A stretch of DNA of 41,206 nucleotides from Apostichopus parvimensis (taxonomy: Eukaryota; Echinodermata; Holothuroidea; Aspidochirotida; Stichopodidae), in assembly GCA_000934455.1 (NCBI GenBank), contig KN889899.1:4973-46178 (forward strand). The letters are read 5' to 3'. The position numbers and the translations under genes are program-made. Under the pieces are notes generated by a model. That model searched no databases. It had not been told where the DNA came from and was given only the letters and a program-made list of their open reading frames with translations. The number at the start of each line of letters is the position of its first letter. The first letter of the stretch is position 1. Below, piece by piece: positions 24,801 to 33,000 of this stretch.

Positions 24801-27800
24801 AATGCGCTACGGCCACTGGCAGACAATTTACATCCGATGCGTGAGCATTCGTTGCTATGCTCTGGTTATGAATAGTCCCTGCTGTTCACCAATCTGCTTT
24901 CTAAGCTAATGTTTCTACTGTTTGACAGTACTATATGTATAAAGTATTATGTATAAAGTAACTTACGATTTACAGAACAGTGTAGTGCTATAATAAACAT
25001 ATGGTGTAGTGGCTCCGAGTGGTTTTCATAATACTTGGTTGTCATGGGAACCCAACCAGCTTACCTTGAGCTGAGCTTAAACTGTCGAGCTTTTTTCTTT
25101 TCCATTTCTTTTATTCTAAGTGCTTCCAATTCTGCCATTTCTTTCTTCTTCTCACCGATCGCTGTGGCTTGTCCGGCTCTGGCTATAAATTCGGGTGACT
25201 AAGATGAAGTCAAAATTAATGAGATCAAAGCTAAATCATTCCATGAACTCTCAGATTAGTTGGAACAAACCTTAGAAAAACTTCTCAACATTTATCCACT
25301 TTTACCATAGACAGTGAAAAGAATTCAGACAGTGGAAAATGAAGTGAATATGAACTAATTCTTTTATTAGCATATACTACAGATGAGACTTCTTGCAAAT
25401 CCTTTATTAGATATCTGTCATTGGAATGTAAGAAATGTGTGAGGCTAGGCTCAACATGTTTACAAGTAAGGCCTTCTTAGGCTGAAAGATGTGCGTCTTC
25501 ACCAAAAGGACACTCGACTTTTTGAAACTTCACAAATCAGTTGCGTCAACAAAAATATTTGCAACTGATACATGTTGACATGTGGATCAATTGCTTTCCA
25601 AATAGTCGATTCTTCATTCATTTGCAAACCATGAATTTAATTTTTTCTATGATATGATATACACAAAGCCAATTTCCAGGTGTGATGTACAGTAAATGCA
25701 TCAACCAGGAAGAAGCTTAAACCTCCAAAAAAAAAACATTAATTCAATGAATTTACAGGAAAAATGATGACCGACCTGTTCTCTGAGCATTCTCGAGATG
25801 ATTTCAGCTGCATGGATGCACCAATGCTGTTCACCAATGTATAGTATGAGTTTATCTAAGCCACTGGTATTCATACTCCATAGAACACCATCATGGATAC
25901 TCACATCATCATCAGTTCTCTGAACAAGAAATAATGAATATTTAATCATTTAAATGGTTATTCATACTCCTGACTAAAAACACCATCATGGAGACTCACA
26001 TCATCATCAGTTCTATGAACAAGATATAATGAATATTCAATCATTTAATGGTTATTCATACTTCAGAGAACAACATTGTGTATACTCATATCATCATCTC
26101 TGTTTAATATGCAATAATCCACATCCCTACTCCCATATATCCATAGAAATGTTCTTGTATGTGAAAAAAACAACTGGTCTGTCTGTGCCAAAGGTAAAGT
26201 ATTTTCTCATGTTTAGCCGTACTTAAGTATTCCACTAAACCAATACACTGAATCTTGTCCATAAAACTACCCTCTTTCTGAACAAGGTTACACATCACCT
26301 TACAACTACCAATCACAGCCCCCCCCCCCCTATTTCTCTCTGTTTATGCTACATAAACAGACAATACTTTAAAGGTATAATTTGTACATTACAACATCCT
26401 TCACAATTAAACATAATCAAAAAGGTCCTTCAAATACTGACCTGTTCACCCATTGGGTCAGCGGGGACATGTAAGATGTTCCTGATTAGGACCAGAATTC
26501 TCTCCATCAACAGGGTATCATCCTCTCTCCTCTTCTCCCAGGGCTAAGAAAGGGCAAAATAAATGATTGAAACGGACAAAAAATTAGTCCTGAGAGTAAT
26601 AGGAGGAACAGTAAAGACATAACTCAGTTTCATGTTAGTGATAATGATGGTAAAGCTTGTAGTAATAATGTCAGTGAAGGTGATGCCAGTTTGGCTGTGA
26701 TGGTGGTGGTAATTGTGATTCTAGTAGTAGTGATGGCATTGATGGTGATGCCCATGATGATGGTAATAGTCACAGTGATGATCAGAGTAATGGTGATTAT
26801 GACAATGGTATTGGTTGTGTTAGTAGTGAAGGTAACGCACATTTGATTGTGATGGTGATAATGATAGTGATGGAGATGACAGCAGTGATGACGGTAGCAT
26901 TTGTGATAATGATTATAGTGGTAGTGAAAATGATGCCAGTTTGGCTGATAGTAGTGGTAATTGTGATTCTAGTAGTGGTGAATAACTGGTGATGGTATTG
27001 ATGGTGATTGATAGTGAGAGTGATGATGACAATGGTAGTGGTTGTGTCATACTGGCTGATTTAAGCTTGATTGGGATGGTGATAATACTGGAAATGACAG
27101 CAGTGATGATGGTAGCATTTGTGTTAATGATTAAATAGGTAGTGGAGGGGATGCGAGATTGGTTGTGATGGTAGTGGTAATTGTGATTCTAGTAGTGATG
27201 GAATTGATGGTGATGCCCATGATGAGTGATGATGATAGTGATGATTGCAGTGGTTGTGGTAAGTTTTGCTAGTAGTGGAGGTGAAGCTAGTAACAGTTAT
27301 GGTGGTGAGGCTGATGATGATAGTACTGGTGATGATGATAGTCACAGTAATAGTGATGATGTTGAAGGTAGCAGTGATGATCCATCCAATCTATATTCCA
27401 CTTTCATTTCTTCCTTTACCTCTTGCCTTTTTGTACAGAATTTATCCTGTCAGAAGTTTCTCCAAGACAAAAGAAGGGAAGGTTGGAGAAACAAAATACC
27501 TTTTCAAGCAGCCTCTTCAACCTGGATGCGAGACAAGCCATAAATTCTTCGTCTCCGAAGGCTTCCTTGTAAGATTGTTGGTGGGACAAGATTTCCAATG
27601 CATAGCTCTGATACACTTTGTCTCCTTTAGTCTCTGGCTTAGGAAAACACAGGTCAACTGGTTGAGTGAGGTTGACCATTAATCTGAAATGAAACATATA
27701 TATATATATTATTTTGTTTAATGAATCCATACCAAAAAGAAGGGTAGCTGACATTTCAAATATGCACGACTTACAACAAGGTAATTAACAGGCTAAGTTA

Positions 27801-28550
27801 GATGAAAACTTCAATTCAGAATATTCAGAAAACTTCAATTCAGAAGCTTAACTTTGTTGACGAGTTAAACAATCTTTTAAGGTTAATTGTGAAGAGACTT
27901 TGCAGGTTCTGACAACTACAATTTCCATGGCAGTTGAAGAAGATTATATGTCAAACTTCTTTTCATTTGTGAAAATTCATCAGAAAAGAAAATAACCGAA
28001 AAGAGGATTGCAGAGTTGTCATTGTCCTGTTTACAAATTTATTCTTCCTGCATTTTAAAGAATTTATTAAATCATCCTGGACTGCATAATTTAGAAATTT
28101 ACCTGATACATGTCTCCAACAGTTCCGTCTGTCTGTTATACTGAATCACTATCGGTATGAGGTCATTCTGAAGGATTTGTGCCGCACCCAACTGCCGGCG
28201 GATGTCACATGTATCATCTTCTCTTCGAAGATATCGAATTAAATCTTTCACGGTTTCTGCAAACAATGGGTCACAAGGTGGAATGAAAATATTATAAAGT
28301 GAAGGTTGTATTAAGTACTTCGATTATATAAGTTAAAATACAAGCAACTTTGTAAGAACATTAAATGTTCTCATGACTAATATTGTTACATTTCTCTGAC
28401 AGAGAAAACTTCTTTTAAAAAAAAATAAACCAAACTGTTACCTAAACAGTAAGGTTCCTTCATATATTTATCTCCTTCACGGTAACCAAGGGCATTGCAA
28501 GCTGCAACCAACTCTGGGTTCATGGATAATGGGAGTACATCGGCTGCCAT
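2996..28550 (-). CDS. TIMELESS: TIMELESS (timeout-type) replication fork protection protein, 31 coding exons, interrupted by an assembly gap
   Basis: Known role of the family: a nuclear partner of TIPIN in the fork protection complex, needed for S-phase checkpoint signalling, fork speed and cohesion. I built the gene by matching AC/CT splice borders on the plus strand to reading phase and to the vertebrate protein. Exons in transcript order: 28442-28550, 28103-28256, 27500-27683, 26442-26543, 25776-25919, 25065-25198, 24167-24434, 23312-23424, 21607-21711, 20943-21125, 20448-20538, 19886-19919, 18958-19132, 17592-17672, 16463-16560, 15628-15687, 13483-13558, 13026 into the gap, 12154-12302, 11641-11723, 10721-10782, 9489-9553, 9154-9233, 8283-8443, 7636-7675, 6760-6966, 6130-6198, 5226-5347, 4460-4812, 3731-3894, 2996-3135. 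Phases agree throughout. There are 728 residues before the gap and 564 after; about 40-45 more are expected, giving roughly 1335 against about 1208 in human. The start ATG has A at -3 and G at +4, with an in-frame TAA 9 nt upstream. Confidence 0.96.
3982..4350. mobile_element. MITE copy 1 (about 369 bp), in TIMELESS intron between exons 29 and 30
   Basis: This stretch is similar along its whole length to 14046-14415 in the same orientation, with scattered substitutions and small indels. The ends are imperfect inverted repeats (AAGGGTGTGAAGACTCGC against the complement of the right end) and TA flanks both ends. No coding capacity is seen. Confidence 0.75.
4460..6198 (-). CDS. TIMELESS: TIMELESS exons 27-29: PARP1-binding (TIMELESS C) domain
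   Basis: Exon 27 reads [20 protein letters not shown], exon 28 reads [11 protein letters not shown] and then [19 protein letters not shown], and exon 29 opens [18 protein letters not shown]. Together these align without a gap to the human domain that binds PARP1 (Timeless C family, PF05029). Exon 27 must use the donor inside ACAGATG|GTGATT, because reading on would hit a stop after about 20 more codons. Exon 28 uses a weak donor (GTTGGA), but phase and alignment both support it. The rest of exon 29 is basic, lysine-rich tail. Confidence 0.94.
4891..4932. repeat. AT dinucleotide microsatellite
   Basis: A TATATA run with two small interruptions, in the TIMELESS intron between exons 28 and 29. 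Confidence 0.9.
5501..5571. repeat. Short tandem repeat, three units of about 22-25 bp
   Basis: AACATGCAG followed by TGTTGGGG, TGGTGGAGG or GGTTGGGGG occurs three times, with GAAAT before units 1 and 3. It lies in the TIMELESS intron between exons 27 and 28. Confidence 0.75.
6760..6966 (-). CDS. TIMELESS: TIMELESS exon 26: acidic low-complexity linker
   Basis: The exon encodes 69 residues dominated by Asp, Glu and Ser, including the imperfect repeat [20 protein letters not shown], and then a short helix-like segment ([13 protein letters not shown]). Human TIMELESS has an acidic stretch at the same point between the DNA-binding region and the PARP1-binding domain. The linker is probably disordered and a possible CK2-type substrate (inference). 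Its coding GAT/GAA repeats make plus-strand open frames here that are not genes. Confidence 0.92.
7636..12302 (-). CDS. TIMELESS: TIMELESS exons 19-25: C-terminal helical blocks / DNA-binding region
   Basis: Exon 19 gives [22 protein letters not shown] and SEGYGAV, matching the last armadillo-like helices before the human DNA-binding region. Exon 20 gives [18 protein letters not shown], and exon 21 gives [15 protein letters not shown]. Exon 22 gives [14 protein letters not shown], exon 23 gives [19 protein letters not shown], and exon 24 gives [24 protein letters not shown] and then a basic tail ([15 protein letters not shown]). This is a repeated layout: W-x-x-E...L-x-x-L-F helix, then S/R-x-Q-V/I-I...L-x-x-L-x-L-I helix, occurring twice (exons 20-22 and 23-24), like two Myb-type folds in tandem. 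Exon 25 is a short 40-nt acidic piece. Confidence 0.94.
8880..9065 (+). mobile_element. 5'-truncated LINE: 3' end of a reverse transcriptase frame
   Basis: An open frame ends [20 protein letters not shown] and a stop at 8962-8964, resembling the C-terminal tails of CR1/jockey-type non-LTR reverse transcriptases. A short 3' UTR follows (GGGTCCTTGATGGGGACTTG, CCTCCTGATCCC) and then a simple tail of CTAAA repeats. It lies in the TIMELESS intron between exons 23 and 24, in antisense. The family assignment is by eye. Confidence 0.55.
9554..10720 (-). other. TIMELESS intron between exons 21 and 22, no gene recognised
   Basis: 1167 bp of AT-rich intron. A C-run lies near 10323-10334. A weak tRNA-like stretch near 9765-9845 could be an old SINE. 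The 90-codon frame at 10301-10573 shows no homology. Confidence 0.6.
12318..12952. other. Assembly gap (run of Ns)
   Basis: This is a 635-base block of N. Exon 18 of TIMELESS enters it from the right, and the acceptor of exon 19 lies 15 bases to its left (exon edge 12302). By comparison with vertebrate TIMELESS it hides the rest of exon 18 and probably one further exon for the block between the NSAH-like and KELV-like segments, plus at least one intron. The length may be an estimate rather than a measurement. Confidence 0.98.
12953..13558 (-). CDS. TIMELESS: TIMELESS exons 17-18, running into the assembly gap
   Basis: Exon 17 (13483-13558) continues the acidic linker ([18 protein letters not shown]) and enters the next conserved helix (FVFGLYVN). 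Exon 18 starts at 13026 after a TTTTCAG acceptor, completes the split glutamine codon and reads [20 protein letters not shown], aligning with the human block around VRAYVLLLRSY. Its 3' end is hidden by the Ns, so the donor and about 40-45 residues between this exon and exon 19 cannot be seen. The open frames that run through the Ns are artefacts of unknown bases. Confidence 0.9.
14046..14415. mobile_element. MITE copy 2 (about 370 bp), in TIMELESS intron between exons 16 and 17
   Basis: This copy has the better preserved ends: GAAGACTCGC occurs in both termini as inverted repeats inside a roughly 24-bp TIR, and TA lies at both flanks. It is roughly 85-90 percent like copy 1 by eye. The 69- and 67-codon frames inside are not conserved between the copies and are not genes. 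Confidence 0.75.
14625..14767 (+). repeat. Dispersed repeat, copy A
   Basis: This stretch shares an ordered set of words (TTATTATCAGCAAATATTAT, TTCAGGAAAA, TTTTTAGCCAGT, AAAATTGTGACATTCTAGGC) with the complement of 17710-17878. The larger inverted-repeat element begins right where this copy ends, so the element probably inserted into it. Confidence 0.65.
14764..15535. mobile_element. Inverted-repeat DNA element of about 770 bp with promoter-like ends
   Basis: The left end has GCGAATTTTTTTTCCC and then AAACAGGTTTGCAATT; the right end carries the same words inverted (AATTGCAAACCTGTTT, GGGAAAAAAAAATTCGC). Weaker inverted similarity goes on inwards for about 100 bp and includes ATTGG/CCAAT words and ACGTCA words at both ends. 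It has no transposase frame, so it would be non-autonomous. Confidence 0.7.
15628..19919 (-). CDS. TIMELESS: TIMELESS exons 12-16: basic cluster and middle linker
   Basis: These exons encode residues about 530-678. Exon 12 is a 34-nt microexon giving a polybasic run ([11 protein letters not shown], continued by KKQ from exon 13). It sits where the human protein has its lysine/arginine stretch and is probably a nuclear localisation signal (inference). Exon 13 includes [16 protein letters not shown], close to the human sequence at the same place. Exon 14 gives AMIRIQTCL and ALLRAAR, and exon 15 continues with [19 protein letters not shown], again a clear family match. Exon 16 is a short acidic linker ([11 protein letters not shown]). 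The linker is likely disordered outside the short conserved helices. Confidence 0.93.
16853..17034. repeat. Minisatellite, 29-bp unit, about six copies
   Basis: The unit reads TAATTACCAAAATGGCAG plus GTAATGGCAGG. Inner copies are nearly identical; the outer ones are diverged or shortened. The word TGTACTATTTAATTACC also occurs 75-79 bases upstream (near 16767), so the array seems to have grown from a local duplication. It lies in the TIMELESS intron between exons 14 and 15. Confidence 0.9.
17710..17878 (-). repeat. Dispersed repeat, copy B (inverted relative to copy A)
   Basis: The complement strand carries the same words in the same order as 14625-14767, with a few indels. Both copies lie in TIMELESS introns about 3 kb apart and in opposite orientation. 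Confidence 0.65.
18581..18646 (+). repeat. G-rich tract with G-quadruplex potential
   Basis: There are more than ten runs of three or more G within 66 bases, arranged as two GGGGTGGAGAATG-type blocks. It is in the TIMELESS intron between exons 13 and 14; the TIMELESS RNA would be C-rich here. The 78- and 100-codon frames across it are artefacts. Confidence 0.8.
20448..25198 (-). CDS. TIMELESS: TIMELESS exons 6-11: second half of the N-terminal core
   Basis: These exons encode residues about 232-529. Exon 6 is a lysine/glutamate-rich helix ([20 protein letters not shown]). Exon 7 begins [17 protein letters not shown], one of the best conserved stretches of the family, and ends with [20 protein letters not shown]. 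Exon 8 gives the [14 protein letters not shown] helix. Exon 9 gives [12 protein letters not shown] and KNWARR. Exon 10 gives [20 protein letters not shown]. Exon 11 gives [20 protein letters not shown] and ends in TIVVQ. Five of the six end borders join split codons correctly (AG|A, AG|C, AG|A, AG|G, and phase-0 joins), which makes the exon limits firm. The largest intron here (21712-23311) carries a SINE. Confidence 0.95.
22260..22527 (-). mobile_element. tRNA-derived SINE, minus orientation
   Basis: Read on the minus strand, an A-box-like region (GTGGATAAAGGGCAGTGGC) is followed by a B box (GGTTCCGGGTTCGCTCC), then a body with GGGTTTTCCGTCCAAGAGC. The frames 22278-22526 and 22402-22590 lie within it and are not genes. 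It sits in the TIMELESS intron between exons 8 and 9, in the gene's own orientation. Confidence 0.65.
25776..28550 (-). CDS. TIMELESS: TIMELESS exons 1-5: start of the N-terminal TIMELESS domain
   Basis: These exons encode residues 1-231. The opening reads like the vertebrate N-terminus: [16 protein letters not shown], then KEPYCL, then [14 protein letters not shown] and [16 protein letters not shown]. Exon 3 gives [13 protein letters not shown] and [11 protein letters not shown]. Exon 4 gives [15 protein letters not shown]. Exon 5 gives the acidic DDD step followed by [16 protein letters not shown]. This is the helical-repeat TIMELESS N domain (PF04821 family), which in the human complex forms the core that binds TIPIN and the fork. 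The intron between exons 3 and 4 holds the GAT-rich array; the intron upstream of exon 5 holds decayed copies of part of that exon. A second methionine at residue 10 could also start the protein, but the first has the stronger context. Confidence 0.95.
25866..26104. repeat. Tandem triplication (91 and 94 bp periods) that includes part of TIMELESS exon 5
   Basis: TTCATACTCC starts at 25870, 25961 and, as TTCATACTTC, at 26055. Unit 1 contains about 54 bases of exon 5 and its acceptor plus intron. Units 2 and 3 hold decayed copies: unit 2 has a 4-base insertion that breaks the frame, and its acceptor is changed from TTCAG|AGA to a CATAG form. Confidence 0.85.
26634..27385. repeat. GAT/GTA-rich array with a 220-250 bp higher-order repeat
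   Basis: About 750 bp built almost only of GATG, GTAGT and GTGAT words on the plus strand. GGTAATTGTGATTCTAGTAG recurs at 26708, 26956 and 27176, so larger blocks of about 248 and 220 bp have been copied. It fills most of the TIMELESS intron between exons 3 and 4. Long open frames on both strands here are due to the repeat and are not genes. Confidence 0.9.
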
Positions 28551-28578
28551 GTTGAATTAATTAGTATTATCACCACAG
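28551..28578 (-). other. TIMELESS 5' UTR part of the first coding exon
   Basis: On the minus strand an acceptor (TTTCTTTACAG) lies just upstream of these 28 bases, so the first coding exon appears to be preceded by at least one noncoding exon. Two candidate donors are visible: a strong CACAG|GTGAGA with exon edge 29132, and a CACG|GTACGT with exon edge 29974, close to the SEC11 start. I cannot choose between them from sequence alone. Confidence 0.55.
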
Positions 28579-29839
28579 CTGTAAAGAAAGATTTCATTCT
28601 AATGGTTAAAGCAGGAAACTGTAATAACTTGAAAATTTAGTAAAAGAATGATTTACTGGACTTCTGACTATATGTAAGCTTTAAGAATGACGGGATCTGA
28701 ATAATGCAAACAAAAATTAGTGGCAAGTTCATTGCAGCCATTAGCCTAAGAAATATTTTGACTAGAGACTTGAAACCTCCTAGGAATATCAAATTTGTTC
28801 TAAGTTTGTTTGCTAACCATATTTACAAGTACTTCAAACACTGAAACTGAAATTTATACCATTAAATTTTGACAATGTAATATCTCTAGTTGTATAGCCA
28901 TTGCATTTGGCGGAAAGTGCATACTCCAAAAATGACTACACTAAATAGCATGTGGTATTCTAACAAGTAACAGCAATAAAGAGCTCAAGTAATTGGCTAC
29001 TTTATTGTCTGACTGAATCATATTATATCCCTATTGTTGGTCATTTTGTGAAATATTGATTAGTTGTTTGCATTTAAAGTTCCATTCATCATTTCAATTT
29101 AAAGAAATAGTGTGTCAGTTTCTTGTCTCACCTGTGACATTGAATTTGGTTGATTTTTTTAGGCTTTTGACTAGGCCTACTGGTCAGCAACTTTGGCAAT
29201 TTGTAAGTCGAAAATTATGGTCTAACTGAGCTTGTGTGTTTCTGTTTCCTCTAAATTAACGGAGTTTCATAGAATTTCAGGAAATGTTATATAAATCATT
29301 TAGCCTATTTGTATGGTGGCAAGATTAAGTATTTCTTTCTGATTAGCCTAACTGAGATTTTGACAAAAAAAGGTGAAACTGATGCCCAGTGATGGTTTGT
29401 ATTGTGTGGCATTGCATTAAATATCATGGCTGCAGTGCTACTGTAGGTCTATTCATTTGTAATATTCTGATTCTTTATAGCCTTAACCTGTAACTACCAG
29501 TGTTCAAACTGTAACTTGTTCACTCAGCAATTGAATACAAACACACTTTCAATACTGCAGTCACTATCCTTCGGTTAGGTTTCTTGGCTAACAATAGGCC
29601 TACATGAGCCTAACGGAGTAACGGTGGGTTTAGCCCCAATACTGTTAATACTGTATACAGACCTCAAATGTATCACACTTTTAACTCCAAGTTTTCCAGC
29701 TCTAACAATACCCACTCGGCAAGAACCTGGCCAACAGCTAGCCCTATTAAATTGGGTCGTTATCTTCTTATTTTCAGCGAGGTCTATGCCGAATTTTCCA
29801 CAATGGGCTAGCATTAAATCAAAATTCGGTTTCGTCGGG
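28579..29839 (-). other. Probable TIMELESS 5' intron / upstream region, no gene recognised
   Basis: Between the acceptor at 28579-28580 and the promoter zone I see no coding exon. The strong candidate donor at 29130-29131 (CACAG|GTGAGA on the minus strand) suggests a noncoding exon may lie around 29132 and rightwards. Overlapping frames at 29575-29851 on both strands have no homology I know. Confidence 0.5.
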
Positions 29840-30080
29840 TATTTAAGCTAGCCTAGTTTCGCGAACTAAACTTTCCCGCAAAAAGTCAAATCACACAAAA
29901 AGGACGGCGCTATTTGTCAATATCCCAGTTCAAAGCGCGACGTAGGTCAAGTTTCATGTGGTTTTATACGTACCGTGTATATGTTAGAAACTCAAATATT
30001 AGCTGCCTAGGATAACGCTACGAAGCAGCTGTCAAATTTCTTCTCGTTCTAACACCGTCAAATCCAACATCAGATCCACT
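29840..30080. promoter_or_regulatory. Divergent promoter region between TIMELESS and SEC11
   Basis: The two genes point away from each other here. SEC11's ATG is at 30081 and the nearest candidate noncoding TIMELESS exon border is 29974, so the shared space may be only about 100 bp. The stretch is richer in CpG than its surroundings (for example TTTCGCGAAC near 29858, AAAGCGCGACG near 29933). It contains TTTCCCGC at 29872-29879, an exact fit to the E2F consensus TTTSSCGC. That fits a gene used in S phase, as TIMELESS is. Transcription starts are not known, so the limits given are approximate. Confidence 0.5.
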
Positions 30081-33000
30081 ATGGCGTCGTTTGACTTCCT
30101 GGATGAAGTCAGACGAATGAATAAGCGTCAGGTATACATATAACTTCATATCTGTAAAACTGTAATGAATAACCAGGCCTAAAACAAAGGTTTCGGTTGT
30201 AATGTGGCTTAGCCTAAGTATGCTCGTTTGCTTATGCCGGTTAGACGTAGTCTGCTACGGTTCTGCATAGGCTGACGTGTTGTTAGGTTCCAACCCTAGT
30301 GTTAGGGTTGAAATAGCTTACACAATGCAGTACTGTACGAATAAAGAGTCGTGGAAATCATTTTGTCGATATTTGTGGTCACTAGATTTGATAATTATTC
30401 TTCTTATTTAATGGTGACCATCATATGTGTAACTAAAACCAGTCCCTTATCATTTTGTCATGTATTACTGTAAAGCATATGAAAAATTAATTTGAATTGA
30501 AAAAATATATGTATACTTGTATAGGCTATTGTGCTACATAGGCTGGTAGTAAATTCTAGCAGCCAAAATGTTGTTTGAATCATATTACCAGCTAACCAGC
30601 ATTTTCAAACCAATCTGAACAATGGTATTTGTAACTAACAAGCACAAATGATTTTAGTTGATGTGGACATTGTTATGTAATACTAATACTAGTTAACATT
30701 AAGGCATGTTAAGGTAGCATTAAAAGTTATCTTCCTGATCAGCATGTCATGTAAATGAACAAATATGAAAGTGATATGGTTGTCCAGAATAGTTTGCAAT
30801 ATCAAGTTGAACATTATTTTGCACTTCAAGGCAAAGAATTTGCTTTACCACTCCAAAGTAGTATAATATAGCAGTATACTTTGCTAGTTATTAATATACA
30901 CAATGATATGCCTAACTCTAAGGCAACCATATGTTGCAAGTCTTTACTTATGACTTATACTCTTTGGCTCTTATGTGTGTGATTTCCCATATTGTATCTT
31001 GATATGGTTTCAATTTGTGCCTGTCTTTGAAATGAGCACCCATTGTAGAACTTTAGCCTAAATTAAGGTGACTATATTTTTTAAATAGGAATCTGGGAAG
31101 AAATGTTGAAGGTTGCCTGGGAAGGAGTCAAAGGGCAAGGGGTCCCCCCCCCTCCCTCCCCTTTGAGAAGAATGTGCTAGTCTGGTGGAACAAATAATCA
31201 AGATTTGAGGCCAATAGGTCAGCACAGGAGTAACACAACTTCTATGTTGAGGGAAACACTGTCATGCTGGTACATTACTATGCAAATATAGCAGGAAAGG
31301 GCAACCCTACATTAAAGTAGTTCTTGTTTAGATCTCTAGTGTCGTCTGTACGAGATATTTGTGTACATATTAGGTTGTTTAATGCTGTGTAGTTAAGGTA
31401 TAACAGGCAGGGAGGTAGACTTTGCAATGTTTCTTAATCTGTTGTGAATAAAATGAACATTGTGTTTTAAACTTTAAGGGACTTCTTGTTAAATCTGGGA
31501 CATTTTCTGGGACACTTTTTTTTATCAGGGATGTGAAACATTGGAATTGTGGACTGACCCAGACATTTGTGGACATGTGGTCACCCTTAGCCTAAATGGA
31601 GCTGTTAGCACTAGCCTACATCTAGGCTACTGTGCTTATATAGGTTTGACCTACAGGCTGCTTTTAGAGTTGAGAAAACAACTTTTCTTGCCCATTGTAG
31701 TTATGAGTTATGAGCTAGGAAACAATGGCAGTGTGTTGTCATCTAACTATACAGAAAATTCAATTCCATGTCATTTGAGCCATGTTGTAAAGAACTTTAC
31801 TCCTTTCTCTCAATAGATATATCTGTTAAATTGAAGTCTACATTGGCCTTTGACCTTATAACACTTTGCCAGTCAGTAACTTTTGTATTAATGCCTTTTT
31901 TTCCTTTTCATTTTACAGCTTTTCTATCAGGTTCTCAATTTTGGAATGATAGTATCTTCTGCTCTGATGATATGGAAAGGCCTTATGGTGGTCACAGCAA
32001 GTGAAAGTCCTATTGTTGTTGTTCTAAGGTACATTACCAATATGTCATTGTCTTTTGTTTCTTTGGATATTCCAATATATTGAAAGAGTTTTATATCAAG
32101 CAGGATTCTCAATAATAATCAACCACATAATGTATGCCCACTGAGAGCTCTCTATGTAAAGAAACACAAGGAATACCAGTCTACATATACCATATTCAAT
32201 TATTTTTTGTTTTTAATGTTTTTTTAATATACACAAAAAGCTGATGTTGAACCTTGTAAAGGAAGCCATATGAGATTTGCAATATGTTAGTTTGTATTAG
32301 AATTACATTAAATTGACATGAACATACTTTATGTTGCATTTTTACAGAATGCACTGGAACAGGGAAAACCGATCATTTAAAACTGCATTACTTCAAACTG
32401 CATTACTATCAGAAATATTTCCATTTGTAAATGGTATTTGGTGTATATATGTACGAAACCGCTTCACATTTGTACAGCAGCTGAAACTGTTCCGATTATC
32501 TTTCTTGCTTTGGCAAATTTTGTTAAGTTTTGGGAATATGTTATTAATGTCAAATTGAGTTACTATACACCAATTGCATTTGATAATGTAATATCTAGCT
32601 GGAATTGGAACCAAAATGTGTTATTTTTTCTTCCCCCTCTCTCTTCTCTGCAGTGGAAGTATGGAACCAGCATTTTACAGAGGCGACCTTTTATTTCTTA
32701 CCAATTATCAGGATGATCCTATTCGTGTCGGAGAAATTGTTGTTTTTAAAATTGAAGGAAGAGATATACCAATTGTCCACAGAGTTCTAAGATTACATGA
32801 AAAGTAAGTTCAGCTGACAAACGAAATATAAAGAATCAAATGTTTCAAAGTTTCTATTGGCAACTCTGAATTTTTTTTTAAGACTTTGTTCTCAGAATTA
32901 AAGTAAAGGAAGTTTTTATACCATAAACTGGTGTGCATGTCAAAATCTGTTTGACTAGCTGAGAAGATATTGTTGTAGGCTACACGGTCGGTTATTGCTT

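Noticed and set aside
27266..27682. 138-codon plus-strand frame
   Set aside because: Half is GAT-type simple repeat and the rest is antisense to TIMELESS exon 3.
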